Below are positions 1 through 11,095 of a stretch of 64,000 nucleotides of DNA, piece by piece. The stretch covers positions 1 through 64,000 of the forward strand of contig JAGVSM010003958.1 of the NCBI GenBank assembly GCA_022494885.1, written 5' to 3'. A program made the translations under genes and the position numbers. The stretch comes from Micrasema longulum. Lineage: Eukaryota > Arthropoda > Insecta > Trichoptera > Brachycentridae. Below the pieces are notes generated by a model. The model did no database searches and was not told the DNA's origin. It saw nothing but the letters and a program-made list of their open reading frames with translations. The number at the start of each line of letters is the position of its first letter. Position 1 is the stretch's first letter.

Positions 1-289
1 TTCGATGTCCCCCAACTTTCACATCTGAGACATTGTTTCATTCTTCGAAGATACTGGACATTAGACAATTTAAAAAAAAGAGTCATTGATACATTTTTGG
101 CCATGAAGTTAGCAAAAACACTAACCGGGGAAATATGCTTATCTCTTTCTCACATGAATGTTTTATGTGTATCGTAATTTGATCAACTAGCTGTGATGAA
201 CTAACATCCCCTGCCGCGTCAAAATGAAATTGATGGTGACAGACAAATTTTCTTTTTATACTGAGGTTGTTCTGACGGCAATAAGGGAA

Positions 290-660
290 TTCTTCTTCTT
301 CTAGTGCCTTGCCGGATCCTCCCGACGTTGGCGATCACTACAGCGAAAGCGAATGTATCTGTCCTGGGCTAATTTTACATTTCGCAGCCAGGACGACTGC
401 TTATTGATGAACTCGCCGTTGTGATTTCTGGGAAAAAATGACCGGAGTGGCTTACCGTTGCCTTTTTGGTGAATTTTCTGTCGGTGCTACCTTCCCTTAG
501 CTGGTTGGTTTTGGTTTTGAGGCGCCAAAAACTCGCCTTTCATCCTCTCGTTATCTGCTGTGATCACACCGTTATGAGTGTGATTCCATTGCCCGGGGTT
601 CACGATGTGGACGCTAACGAGTTGGACTAGTCAGTAGTGTTGCCGGTGGAATGCAACTAG
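290..660 (-). mobile_element. G+C-richer repeat-like block, possible retroelement 3' end
   Basis: A block richer in G+C than its flanks ends, read on the minus strand, in a short GAA repeat (AGAAGAAGAAG), the kind of simple tail carried by some non-LTR elements. No reverse-transcriptase motif is visible. 1-289 and 661-1044 show nothing recognisable. Confidence 0.3.
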
Positions 661-1044
661 GCGTTCGCAGCATTTTATAAAATCACATCCTAAAATGGAA
701 ATTCTAAAAAACTTTAAATCTTTTGTAAAAAAAGAGTTTAAAAAAATGTTGTTAACCGTTCGGAAAAGCTTGAAAAAATATTTTTGCAATTTCCGGATCT
801 AAAAAGAGGTCACAAGACCTTTCAGAAGAAATAACGGATCCTGGTGAGTGGATGGGGTGAGGTTTCAATGTATCGTAATTTGCCATATCTTTTTTCAAAT
901 TTCAAATATGTTAGCAAGCAGAGGATTAATGTGTCTATTTATAATACGTCATCAGTCATTGGACTCGTGTCATTATTATCGAAAGCGGTTCAGAATAGCA
1001 CCCCAGGTGCCTTTAACAGGTTTACAACGATTTTTTGTTAATAC

Positions 1045-1210
1045 ATTACAACAGAGAGGAAGAACATTTTACAAAAGAAAATACAGAAGTCTAGGCGTTT
1101 ACAGGGCTTATGGCCTATCATTGGCAGGTTTAAGTGGCCAGTTTATACACTGTGTAACATTTACCATTTTGTCTATGTTTGAACATCGATATTCCTTCAA
1201 GTCTTCCATT
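1045..1210 (+). mobile_element. MITE-X family fragment
   Basis: Contains the family core: a TTACAACAGAGAGGAAGAAC-type start, then AAGTCTAGGC, ACAGGGCTTATG, TGGCAGGTTTAAGTGGCC and TGTTTGAACATC. The same blocks recur at about 5305, 10685, 15060, 35020, 39055, 44315, 47530 and 48110. This copy lacks the opposite arm. Confidence 0.7.
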
Positions 1211-2063
1211 TTTTAAAAATCATTGACTTATTTCTGGAAAACACAAAAAAAAAAACATTAAATGCATACGTAATAAATAAGTGTGAAAAAAATTACAATC
1301 GTTTTTTGTGAAAAACGTTTTTCGTTCACTGTGGTGAAAAATCGAAATAAATAAAAAAAATTAGCTGTGATAAAATTTTCATGATAATTCGATAAAAAAT
1401 AAATACAATATAAAAATTACCTATGTACGTAGTAAAATAGACTCACAATAGTGAAATTTGCAAGATGTGAATAATATTTCACTAAATAAATAAATTAATA
1501 AATCAATATGAAATTTTATTTATAAGCTATAAACAATAAAAAACTACATTTTTAAAACAAATTAAATTTAAATATTGATTCAAATGACAAAATAATTATG
1601 ATAAGGTATGGTTAAAATATGAAAATTTTTCTTGATTTCAGTATGAATGTAGAAAAAACAGACAAAAATAAATTTAAGATATAAAAAATTAGAAAAAATA
1701 AAAAAGCTAAGATACTTACAAAAGCTAATAACGCACATGTGTTAACTAAATAACTAGCTAAGCGGATGATATGAAACCTTGAAATTAGCGTATTTTTATT
1801 CCGTTCTGTATAAAAATAAAAACCGTAGATTGATATCTTAAAAAGACGTGGTCCAATAAACATTCCCATTTTAACCAAATAACGGCGTTACAGAACTGTA
1901 GTATAATAAGATAATTACATTGATGATTTTACGATATGGCTATATTCGAATATAACTCATTTTCGGAATGTGTTCATTTATGTTTATCGAATTATTCTGT
2001 CTATTTAAACGCCCCGTTTACACTCGTGCAAACTCTTACCTTTTTAAGTTAACCCATTCCTCC
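1211..2063. other. AT-rich stretch without identifiable gene
   Basis: Mostly A/T runs. An 88-codon minus-strand frame (1612-1878) is hydrophobic low-complexity sequence and not credible as a gene. Short GTGAAA/TTTCAC repeats near 1290-1490 resemble motifs in the insert at 4062-4815. Confidence 0.5.
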
Positions 2064-2298
2064 CTGGGCCCCGATTACAATGGGAAGTCGACAGAGTTAT
2101 CTTCGACTGTCTATAAAGATTAATCGATATTTGTGTACGAAAATGAATAAATTTTCATGAACATTTAAAATATCTGAATCGATAACCTATCATTGAACAT
2201 GTTTTAAAAAAATTATGCTTTTAATCCAGAAAACTTAATTTTACTTTGTTGATAAAATTGATGGTAAATGTTAACTTCCCATTGTAATCGGGGCCCTG
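2064..2298. mobile_element. 235-bp MITE with 24-bp terminal inverted repeats (hAT-like ends)
   Basis: The ends are CTGGGCCCCGATTACAATGG at the left and CCATTGTAATCGGGGCCCTG at the right; 23 of 24 terminal positions pair. The CAGGGCCCCG-type terminus resembles hAT elements. No convincing 8-bp target duplication was seen. Related sequence occurs at 2398-2664, 13063-13115, 37876-38063 and 49376-49520. Confidence 0.75.
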
Positions 2299-2397
2299 AT
2301 AGTATAAATTTGTCTTGGGTTGGTATTTACGGTATAGCGCGTATTTAATACGTGAAAACGCGCTATATCACGCTATAATTGCCTTCGAAATACCAGC

Positions 2398-2664
2398 TCT
2401 AAGCCGCGATTATAAACGATATCCTCATCGGCACATATCAAGACGGTATTAAGTAATATATATATAAATAATCATCGATATTTATGCACGGAAATGTATA
2501 TATTTAGATGGAAATTCAAAGTATCCTTATTTGTAACCTCTAATTAAACATGTTTTGAAAAAAAAAATAGAAAACATATTTTGTTTTTCACACAGACAAT
2601 TTAATTTTACTTTGCATATAAAATTGAAGATAAATTTTAATTTCCCATTTGAATGCAGGCCCTG
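2398..2664. mobile_element. Diverged second copy of the GGGCCCCGATTA MITE
   Basis: Shares internal blocks with 2100-2298 in the same order and spacing (an ATCGATATTT block, an AAACATGTTTT block, an AATTTTACTTTG block and CCCATT...GGCCCTG at the end). It lies immediately beyond the first copy, so the two form a near-tandem pair. Confidence 0.55.
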
Positions 2665-2885
2665 GTTCGAAATAACTTACAGAATATCTCTTTTAAAATA
2701 ATGAATTTTGTCTAACTAATTACTCTTAGAACATATTTAGATATTTTTGAGTAGTTTTAGCCATTTTGAAGTTCTTTTTTATTTTTAATTACTCTTTGCG
2801 ATCGGTTTTGCTTAGAGCTGCTATATATCAGGTTGCATACAATTACAACTCCTTTACAAACTTTAAAATAATTATTATGATAGAT

Positions 2886-3158
2886 GTCGACCTCGTGGTG
2901 TAATGGTCAACGCGTTAGCCTACCATGCAAGAGGTCTCGGGTTCGATACCCGATATGGTTGATATGAAATATTTATTTAAAAGGGTGTTATCACACTAGA
3001 ATATTTCAAAGTACCTGGACTGGTACCTAAAGCGTAAGACTGATCACCTTACCTTAATGTTACAAAAAATATCAAAAAAGGATGCGATTGATGTAACAAT
3101 GCAGTGCCCTATGCACCATCAGGTGCGGAAAGGGAATGACGATGACGATTAAAAAAAT
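2886..3158 (+). mobile_element. SINE A, near full-length tRNA-derived copy
   Basis: The head carries pol III boxes: A box TGGTGTAATGG (2897-2907) and B box GGTTCGATACC (2940-2950). The body includes CCTGGACTGGTACCTAAAGC and GCAGTGCC, and the tail is GACGATGACGATT. The head lacks a pairing acceptor stem, so it is not a functional tRNA. At least a dozen copies or fragments occur in the window. Confidence 0.88.
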
Positions 3159-3424
3159 TAGATCTTTTTTATATTGCAATTCTCTGGTGGTACAAATTTG
3201 TACCAGTATTTTTTTATACGTATAGAGTTTTTTTAAAAATAGAAAAAAACCTGACGGTTTTCTTGCAATAAATAACGTAATTCAAAGAAAAAGTTCAATA
3301 ACTCTACTAAATCTATGTTCAGGGATCAAAGGGTTAATGCCACACGAACTCAAAACGGCTTAAAAACAACATGTATTGCTATAGTATGAATAGCGATATA
3401 ACATTACTTTTGATATTGATCAGT

Positions 3425-3560
3425 AAAACAGATCAATTTATTTATTTTTTTTTATTTATTTACATACATAAGTTCAGTGTACATTATTTGAGACAATAAG
3501 TCCCAACTGCATGGGACTAAAAGTCTTGTGTTGAGATGGGACGAGGAATTATATGACACA
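3425..3560 (-). mobile_element. Non-LTR retroelement 3' end (family J)
   Basis: Reverse complement of a sequence also present at 19715-19840, sharing GACTAAAAG, TGTTGAGATGG, TTTGAGACA and GTACATTATT blocks and ending in an A/T-rich TAAA-type tail. Read as the 3' UTR of a Jockey-type element; no coding part is seen. Confidence 0.5.
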
Positions 3561-3671
3561 GACACGTGAGTATATTAATAAAGCTAAATGTAATAATCGA
3601 TTTATTAAAGACATAATATTAATACTAAAATAATTAATAAATTTAATAACATACTATTTATAAATGGAACC

Positions 3672-4061
3672 ATGTATTCTTTAATGATAGAGAGGGTGCA
3701 GAAAAAAATTGTACGTTATCTGTATCTCAGGGAGTATGGATTTTATCCGTGGCTTTTACCGCCCGACTTCTTACTAGGAATGCTGAATGAATCAAATCAT
3801 TGTAGAGGAGAAGGGATATTCATTTGGGTGTTCACTTTTTCCAACTCATTGGTGGTTGCATGAATTCGGTCTATTTGTCCCTGATAATTGTCTTCGACGA
3901 AGGCAATACAGGTTGTTATACGTACCACGATGCAGAACCAACCTGCCAATGGTTATGCCGGTAGGTAGAGCAATCGTGTTATTCAATCGTATTGCCTCGG
4001 ATGTCGATATATTTCATAATAGTGGGATTTCTCTTTGGAGGGCAATTTCTAAATTGAGGAC
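3672..4061 (+). mobile_element. Non-LTR retrotransposon ORF2 C-terminal remnant (family K)
   Basis: Two overlapping frames together encode the post-RT tail: IERVQKKIVRYLYLREYGFY, then PDFLLGML, EFGLFVPDN and VPRCRTNL...ISLWRAISKL. Similar peptides occur at 56841-57300, 40995-41157 and 34870-34995. Frameshifts and 5' truncation mark it as dead. The 3' UTR of this copy reappears at 4848-4975 beyond an insertion. Confidence 0.85.
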
Positions 4062-4847
4062 TGATTTAACAAAGCGAAATATCTACAAAATGTGAATTTT
4101 TCAGGAGAAGGTTTGTTCATGTTAAAAATAAAACTTTTACGATTTTAAATAAAATTAAATTGACGTTTTAAAGATATGTAAATTCCTTGCACGTGTACTA
4201 AAAATCAACAATGTAGAATGAGTAAAATTATTTATAAAAACTTTCTAAATTTACGATTTTTTTATAATAATAGTAATATTATATTAATGTATGGAAAATT
4301 GATTTGTGTTGGGAATTAAATAAGTTTACTTTTGCAGGAAATCATTTTAAATTGATTTTTTGTAAAATAAAATGTCTACTGACATATCTTAGTACCCATG
4401 TAAATATACAAATATAGGTATTTACCTCCTACATATATTTTTTTACATACATAATAGCACAAATAAAGTGATATTGTGAGAAATATATTTCACATAATAT
4501 TATTTTATTCTTATTATTATGCTTCTTTTTTCTTGGCTGAAATCATGTTTTGTTTTATTTATTTTTTTTTTTTTTCAAATTTAACACCCCAAAAAAATTT
4601 GTAAATATTTCGCTTTGTGAAAACTCTATGTAATAGTGTACCTAGTTATTTCGTTTTGTAAAAATTCACGATATTTGAACCGCTACAACTTCGCGTATTT
4701 ATCGTTTTAGGAAAGTTTCATTTCACCAATCGATAAAGCTCACACGGAAGAACCCATTTCAATCAAAAAACGCATTTGTTTTTTTTGTAGAAATTTCACT
4801 TTGTGAAAACGATCCTCAACGAGCATGTATGTCAATTTTACATGACT
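4062..4847. mobile_element. Insertion inside the family K copy, with inverted GAAAT-TCTACAAAA motifs
   Basis: Comparison with the uninterrupted K copy at 56650-57418 shows about 790 extra bases here. Near its left side is ACAAAGCGAAATATCTACAA and near its right side the inverse TTTTGTAGAAATTTCACTTT; more TTTCGCTTTGTG-like units lie inside. Probably a non-autonomous DNA element; class unknown. Confidence 0.5.
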
Positions 4848-4975
4848 TTTTTTTCTATTTTCTTTTTAATATTTAATAAATCTGATATGTATTGTTTGTA
4901 ATGTGTTGAGAATTAATTGGATACTGTGTAACGTTCTCAATACAACTAAAAATAAATAAATGAAGAATAAATGGA
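4848..4975 (+). mobile_element. 3' UTR and tail of the split family K element
   Basis: Matches 57320-57418: TATTTAATAAATCT, GTAATGTGTTGAG, AATTGGATACTGTGTAACGT and TCTCAATAC, then an AATAAAT tail. It is the displaced 3' end of the remnant at 3672-4061. Confidence 0.65.
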
Positions 4976-5289
4976 ATACTGACAATATGGTCTTTTCACT
5001 TATTTTTTTATCTGTTCTCTCGCCGCTAAAGGAATTATGTTTAATTTATCATTGAAAAAGCGGTTGACATTTCAAAACGAATTCAGGTGATAGTTTTACT
5101 ACGATAACAGGTGTAGCAAAATTATTTTTATCTTTAACAATCCTCGTACTTACATGTAAACATGTTTTATCAAAATTATTTTGTTGGGAGAAAAAACAAC
5201 TTGACTATGTTGATGTTATAAATGTGAGCGTAGAACTCAAGCCAATTATATTATTATTTGTGTAGAAGTTAAAAAATAAACACCTGCAG

Positions 5290-5665
5290 AATTATGTGTA
5301 CTTGCAATATTTTGAGTTAGCCCAAATTTTTGTAGAGAAGGACTGGATTCAACTCCTTGGGGAGCTGTTTATATTAACATATTACAACAGAGATGAAGAA
5401 CATTTAAGAGAAGGTAATATAGAAGTCTTGGTATCTACAGAACTTATGACCTGTCTACGAAATACGAAAAGCAAAATTTGTTCACAAAAAACAATGAAAT
5501 TTATTGCAACAGAGAATGAAACCAAATCTAGAAAGGGGAAAACGGAAGTGTAGGCATTTAATGCTTCTGACCTGTCACTAAGCGGCTTATGTGATATATT
5601 AACAAACTGCTAAATTCACAATTTTGAGTCATTCTCAACTCTTCCATCATTTGACCTTTTAAAGT
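5290..5665 (+). mobile_element. MITE-X copy, rearranged
   Basis: Starts with the family terminus (GCAATATTTTGAGTTAGCCC) and continues through the GACTGGATTCAACTCC, TATTACAACAGAGATGAAGA and AAGTCT blocks. An internal insertion or duplication follows, and a later block around TCTTCCATCATTTGACC ends the copy. The 85-codon frame across it is not a gene. Confidence 0.65.
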
Positions 5666-6058
5666 TGAAAGAAATCGCGGTCTGACTTTTCTTCATATAA
5701 ACATATTCTCGTATTTCTCCACAGATTATAGCAATGCAGCGGTAATACTTTTACGCATTATAGAAATTTACCATTGACGTGTCCTAATTGAATTATGTTT
5801 ATGATAAATGATTTATTATGGGAACTAGAACCATCCAAAAACCCTTCAATGCGCCCAGTTTTATCTGCCGTCTTCGGACGTACTGTATACAAATATGATA
5901 ACAATTTTTGAAAAACGAAAAAACACCATAACAGAAAATTCTATTGCAATTACCTTTCTTAAATAAAAAAAACCATTGAAATTAAGTTTTTATGTACGAA
6001 AACGGGACAACGAAACGCTGATTTTAGTTAGTAAAAATCAGTTTGACGTGCTGTTATC

Positions 6059-6120
6059 TTTTTGTACAGTTTTGTGGAGGCATTTGCGAGAGAGTGACCG
6101 AAAAACAATGTTCAAAATAC
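6059..6120 (+). repeat. Interspersed repeat shared with 26209-26290
   Basis: The segment with GGAGGCATTTGCGAGAGAGT and GACCGAAAAACAATGTTCA has a close reverse-complement match at 26209-26290. Too short to classify. Confidence 0.5.
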
Positions 6121-6241
6121 CTTTTAACCAAAATACTCATCCCCTGCCTATCCTCTTACTCAGCCAAAATTGTATTGATGAGACATACAACGCATTTTCA
6201 ATAATATTTCTATTAAGTATGTTTCTTGTACAAGTTAGTAG

Positions 6242-6305
6242 CAATATTTTGAGTATGCTGGAATCCAGCCTTATCTACAAGAATTTAGGTATACTCAAAA
6301 TATTG
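6242..6305. mobile_element. Miniature MITE-X derivative (64 bp)
   Basis: Perfect 15-bp inverted ends CAATATTTTGAGTAT and ATACTCAAAATATTG enclose 34 bp. The ends match the MITE-X terminus, so this looks like an extreme internal deletion. Confidence 0.7.
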
Positions 6306-6567
6306 TTGATCAAACTACATTGTATCACGTATTTAATGCACTTTTAAGAACATTCAAGAATTTGCGGCTGCTTGATAGTATCCTTTTGCAATACTTTTTT
6401 ATTACATTAATCGCTCGACGATGCAATATTTATTTAACCAAGTGGTACCACACACACTTAAGAACAGAATCCCGATAATGAACATGCAACTTGCAACGAT
6501 CAAATGAATAAGGATGACAAGGCATAATAACTCGACTGATTTTAAATAATATATTTTATTTCAGTTT

Positions 6568-6708
6568 CACTCATGGTATAATGGCGTGGTAGTGTTGCGG
6601 ACTCGCTGATTAAAGATCTGAGATTCAAATTCCACTCTACCAAAACTCGATTCCCATTTTTCCAGTCGTTATTTACGACTTTTTCGAGATCGAAACATTA
6701 AATATAAA
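6568..6708 (+). mobile_element. SINE C copy
   Basis: tRNA-like head (GGCGTGGTAGTGTTGCGGAC, then a B-box-like GATTCAAATTCC) followed by the family body with CCAGTCGTTATTTACGACTT. Other copies lie at 22765-22910, 33335-33440, 35905-36012 and 62860-63048, with a fragment at 9985-10045. Confidence 0.7.
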
Positions 6709-6795
6709 TGAACATCAGGGGCGAATCGTCTAAATAAGCGATCATGCACAGCTTTCCATTATATTTGACTTTTGATAGTAATAATTTTGAATAAA

Positions 6796-6955
6796 TTTTT
6801 TTGCACCACAACACGCCAGGAGCCCCAATTATAGTGGTGAATTACAGCACAGAACACCCAGGCTTGAGAAAAATCACATTTAACTTTTATGTTCTCACCG
6901 GGAATCGAACCCGGAACCATCTGTGTGTGAGTCAAGCGTCTTGACCACTACACCA
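6796..6955 (-). mobile_element. SINE B nested in the hAT-like element
   Basis: On the minus strand the A box TGGTGTAGTGG and B box GGTTCGATTCCC are followed by TCTCAAGCCTGGGTGTTCTG and an A-rich tail. The sister hAT copy lacks this block, which shows that the SINE inserted later. Confidence 0.85.
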
Positions 6956-7106
6956 TGTTCATGGGAAAATGAATAAAATAATTGTTATTTTGTATAAATC
7001 ATAATCTTCGTTTATATCTTCCTCCAAAAAAATATCTTGAAAGTACGCCCAGCCCGTTCTCAGTAAACGATGAAACTAGCCGATTACTTCAGCTTATTGC
7101 TCCATA

Positions 7107-7160
7107 CAAAAAAGTACACGATATTTTACGTAAAGACGTAAAATATCGTGTACTTTTTTG
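7107..7160. repeat. Perfect 25-bp hairpin with 4-nt loop
   Basis: The left arm 7107-7131 (contains GTACACGATATTTTACGT) pairs perfectly with 7136-7160 around the loop AAAG. The equivalent position in the copy at 53400 lacks the palindrome. Confidence 0.9.
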
Positions 7161-7560
7161 TTAGGTTAAAGAACCTAGTCGCGTTTTATTAGTACTAACA
7201 CAAGCTTGCAGATTGAAAATATTATTTGAGGATTCTTTATTTAGAAACTAGTATTATTAGAACATATTTTTCGTATTATTAGAACATTATTAATAGAACA
7301 TTATTTTCGAAGGACTATTTTCCTTTGATACGATACCTTTGACATATTATGTACCACATAGGACATGTGGCGTTTGCAGTGGCTGTTTACATCATTATTA
7401 ATTTTGAAAGGTATCAGCCAGTGCTCAGTGTTGACATTTAAATTATAATGGAATAATATCTTCTGAATGTTATTGTAGTATTTTTTTTAATAAACGTATG
7501 AACAAGTATTGTATCAAAATAGAATAGAATAAAGCTGCGTATATCCCATGGTAAATAATA

Positions 7561-8129
7561 ATAGGAAAATATCACAGACTACAAATACCGATGAAATATA
7601 TGAAATGGATTAAGAAAAAATATTTGTACTTTTAAAATAAATATGGATGTTGTGGAGAAATGTTTTCATAAATAAATGTAAAATAGAAATTTCATAAAAA
7701 TACGTTCATAAAAAAACGCGATGTTTTTGGCCTTGGTTGTTGTGACGTCAAGATTTGTGATATTGTTCAACACAAATTTCTATGGTCAGGAACAAATAAA
7801 AATTACTCGTGACGTATCAGGGGCGTAGCTAATGAAATCTCCGTTTTTGCGGGAATTCAAAATTACAAATTTAAAAGTATTTTTTATGCTACTAATTATT
7901 AGTAAAAATATTTTTTTTACCAAACAGTATTTCATAGACCTTTGTCACTTTAAAAAATTATTAAACAAAGTGATATTTTCCTATTGTCAAAGCCAAACAT
8001 GTCGCGTTTTGGTAGACATATTAAAAAAAAGTTTTTATGTATGAAAACACTTCTCCACAGTATCCATATTGATTTTGAAAATGCAATTAATTTTTCTAAA
8101 TGCATTTTACATATTTTTATTGGTATTCG
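7561..8129. other. AT-rich unassigned stretch
   Basis: No supported gene. An hAT-like start motif CAGGGGCGTAGCTAATG occurs at about 7819 without a visible partner end. Confidence 0.4.
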
Positions 8130-8375
8130 AATGATGTAATATTTTCTTATTCTTCCTCTCCTCGATGGAGGTTGGAAGTTTTTGGCAGCTGCCCTGAACA
8201 AAGACTGGCTGCTGCAATGGAGCCAGTCACGCAAGTTTTTAAGTCAAGACGTGGGCCTTCTAAGTGCCCTGCGTCTTCCTTCAATCCTTCCCTGTAGAAT
8301 GACTTGTAAAATGTTTACTTTTCGCCTCTCATCACATGCTGAAAGTACTGAAGTTTTCTTTTCTTTCTGGTAATC
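8130..8375 (-). mobile_element. RTE-type retrotransposon C-terminal remnant
   Basis: Minus-strand frames read KLQYFQHVMRGEK, then ILQGRIEGRRRALRRP, then LKNLRDWLHCSSQSLFRAAA. This order is the characteristic C-terminus of insect RTE-clade ORF2 proteins. At least one frameshift and one stop are present, so it is inactive. Confidence 0.8.
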
Positions 8376-8699
8376 AGTACCTTTACTTTCTGGTCACCGG
8401 TACCTTTTAATCTTTTTTCATTTTTCGGGGAACATCGCGTCGTCATTTCGGTCTCCACGTTTTAAAGGTTTCGAGTGTCCACGTACGTTTTGAAACCGTA
8501 AAAAATGAATAAATAAATCGGTTTTTTCACAGTGAGGTAACAATGAGGAAGTTCATTGTTTTATTTGTTAATAAACTATTAAGACCAATTACAGATTTCA
8601 CATTTATTTATTATGAATGCAGGAGGAGAGGGGAAAAAATATCACAATTCTAAAAAAATAAATATAAAAATATTAAATAAAAACAATATGTTTATTTTT

Positions 8700-8790
8700 T
8701 GGGTGATAGCGTATGTGTTGGATTTATTCCAACGTTTCGGCTACCATTGCAGGAGCCATCTTCAGGGTAAACTGAGTGTTTTGTAGAAAA
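8700..8790 (-). repeat. Hammerhead-like/Penelope-like terminal motif
   Basis: The minus strand reads CCTGAAGATGGCTCC, a short loop, TAGCCGAAACGTTGG and a TCCAAC partner. CTGAAGA, stem GGCT/AGCC, GAAAC and a GTTGGA/TCCAAC hairpin follow the order of a hammerhead core, but the cleavage-site uridine and stem I are missing. Similar ends are known in Penelope-like elements. Confidence 0.4.
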
Positions 8791-9421
8791 AAGTATGTGT
8801 TTAAGTACTAATAATTTGTACCATGTCGCAGTCGGCAGTAGGCACATTTCTATTTATTTTTGTAGTGTGTAGTGCTATTTTTTAATAAAATAAACATAAA
8901 AGGGAGACGACATTGTATAGCTCCAAATATACTTTCCTCCCCTCTTTCTCTGCTTCCATGAATATTTATATTTCTTAGTAAAAATTCACAACAAACAATA
9001 ATTAATTACATGCAGGTAGTAGATATACATATGAATAAGTAAAAATTAAGAGTTGAAAGTAAAAGTTAAAATTAAAAGTTATGTTTCGGATTCATTTTCT
9101 TTTATTCAAGTGTCAAGCCATTCCTTCCTTTGATTCCGGTGGTCCTTGTTTTGAATCCCAATGAAAGAAACCGTAAGTCCTTACTCCTTTCATTAATTCC
9201 AGGATTGACACTGAAAACCATAACGTCAATTAGTTTACCTAAAATCAAACGTTCCCTATTTTCTTCGAACACGCGTATCGCGAAAGGGCATGCCTTGTTT
9301 TACAGTCCCGAGGTCGAAGGTATCGAGCATCCAACAAGTTAAAATAAAATAAAAAAAATTAATTTAAATTAAAAGGTAAAATTGATATTCAAAAAAATTA
9401 ATAAATTTAATTAATTTTTTA

Positions 9422-9560
9422 AGTAAACGCGGAAGGTTCTGGGTTCGATTTCCGGTGAGAACACAGAAATCAAAAGTGGTTTTTCTCAAGCCTGGGTATT
9501 TTATGCTGTAATTCACCACTGTAATACGGCCTCCTGGTCTGTTGTGCAAATCAAAAAATA
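9422..9560 (+). mobile_element. SINE B, 5'-truncated
   Basis: Begins just before the B box (GGTTCGATTTCC) and continues through TTCTCAAGCCTGGGTATTTT and GGCCTCCTGGTCTGTTGTG to an A-rich end. The A-box half is missing. Confidence 0.85.
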
Positions 9561-9984
9561 TATATAATAGGCCCTTTACTAATGTTACATAGACAGATAT
9601 TAAAAATTTGTCTGTGTTCGCCAACATCAATAAATCAAAGGCATGTAAACGAAATTGTACACCAAAGGGTTTATTTATCTCTCTTGCAAAAGTTGAATAG
9701 TTAATGAAAACAAAAATATTTTCAATACCACGGACATTCATTTTGAGGTCAAAAACATTGCTAAAAACAATTTGGATTCTTGAAATAGATTACTTTACTT
9801 CATTTGCGTGAATGGCATTCAATTTTGGACAATTTATTATTTAAACGAAGAAAATCAATGGCACCTATCTCCAATTTACGGAAAAATGGAAATCATCGAT
9901 TTATTTATTTAAATAAGCAAAAAAATAAGCAGACTTAGTCAAACACAATTTCAAATAAAGAAAGTATTTTTTGGTACCTACCGT

Positions 9985-10045
9985 GGTAGTGTTGTGGACT
10001 CCGGTTTTGCAGGTTCATGCTTTGTTCTGTTATATACTTTAAATT
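9985..10045 (+). mobile_element. SINE C head fragment
   Basis: ACCGTGGTAGTGTTGTGGAC followed by a B-box-like GCAGGTTCATGC; the body is absent. Confidence 0.45.
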
Positions 10046-10299
10046 GAGTAATCGGTTAATTTTTTTGTCAACTTAATTTATCTATGAAAACAACCCAAAA
10101 CTACTGTAGGAGTCACTAATTGTAGTGTATATCACCCATTAGCAATCGGCCACTTGTTGACTACTACTGGCTCAGTAGGTAGGTATATAAGAGTGGTTAC
10201 ACTACTCGTAGATGATTTGAGTCCTGTGTTCAAATGTGATGTTGTGAGTCCATTGAAATCCTACATCCAACATTTCACGCGTGGCCCCACTGATTTTAT

Positions 10300-10680
10300 T
10301 TTTTAAGATCCTTATGACTTTTTAATTTGTTTTTACTACTTACTTTTTTTTATTACATCTTTTACTTCATTTTTTAATGTGTTTTTTTTCTCTTTCTACT
10401 CGGTATTTTGCAATGTTTTTTTTAAATGTGCTTTTTGCTGTACACATACATTTATTTTTTTATTATGACTTTAAATATGTTTCTTACTATGTACTCTGTT
10501 TTTATTTCGCATTTTACTGGGTTTAAAAATATTTTTATTTACATATTTATACATTTTTAATGTTTCGTACTATGTTTTTATATTTATAACTTTGTTTTTA
10601 CTATGTTTTTGCTTCGTTTTTTTACTACATTTTTACTATGTTTATAGTACATTCGTTATCATGTTTTTATATCATTTTTC
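10300..10680. repeat. T-rich degenerate simple repeat
   Basis: Irregular repetition of TTTTTACTATG-like units, with almost no other content. Confidence 0.6.
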
Positions 10681-10684
10681 ACTT

Positions 10685-11095
10685 TAACAAATTACAACAG
10701 GGATGAAGAATACTTTAAATAAGGGAATATGGAAGTCTAGGCATTTACAGGGCTTATGACCTGTCATTGGCTGGTTTAAGTGGCCACTTTACACACTGTG
10801 TAACATTCACCATTTTGCCTATGTTTGAACATCCATATTTCTTCAATTCTTCCATTTATTGATTTTAGTGAAGTTAAATAGCCAGAACCTTTATGTTGTA
10901 AAGAGATTCGTCTGACTAAATTATTTTACATAATAGGCAACGCCTAAAAACTATTTTTCAATTTTTTAACTTCTTCTTGAACCAGTTGGTATTCTGCATC
11001 CCGGTTGTAATTTGTTAATCTTAATGATTCCCGAGGGGGTGAAATCAAGTTTTTTGTCTACAAACATTTGGACAAACTCAAATATTGTAATTTTT
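10685..11095 (+). mobile_element. MITE-X copy
   Basis: Starts AACAAATTACAACAGGGATG, holds the AAGTCTAGGCATTTACAGGG and TGTTTGAACATCC blocks and an AGGCAACGCCT centre. The inverse arm follows, with GTTGTAATTTGTTAATCTTA and CATTTGGACAAACTC...ATATTG. Confidence 0.8.

Larger units (their letters stand above)
6716..7560. mobile_element. Non-autonomous hAT-like element, copy 1 (right end lost)
   Basis: Begins CAGGGGCGAATCGTC and is collinear with the complete copy at 53160-53942 over most of its length, including GTGGCGTTTGCAGTGGC and the AACAAGTATTGTATC region. It is interrupted by SINE B (6796-6955) and carries a private hairpin at 7107-7160. The right terminus is not recognised. Confidence 0.7.

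Noticed and set aside
1612..1878. 88-codon hydrophobic minus frame
   Set aside because: Phe/Leu/Lys-rich translation of AT runs, with no splice or promoter context.
2886..2960. Functional tRNA gene at the SINE A head
   Set aside because: A and B boxes are present, but no acceptor-stem pairing, and the sequence continues into a repeated SINE body found in many copies.
3188..3203. Perfect palindrome GGTACAAATTTGTACC as a regulatory site
   Set aside because: A 16-bp palindrome in AT-rich DNA without a second copy or promoter context is expected by chance.
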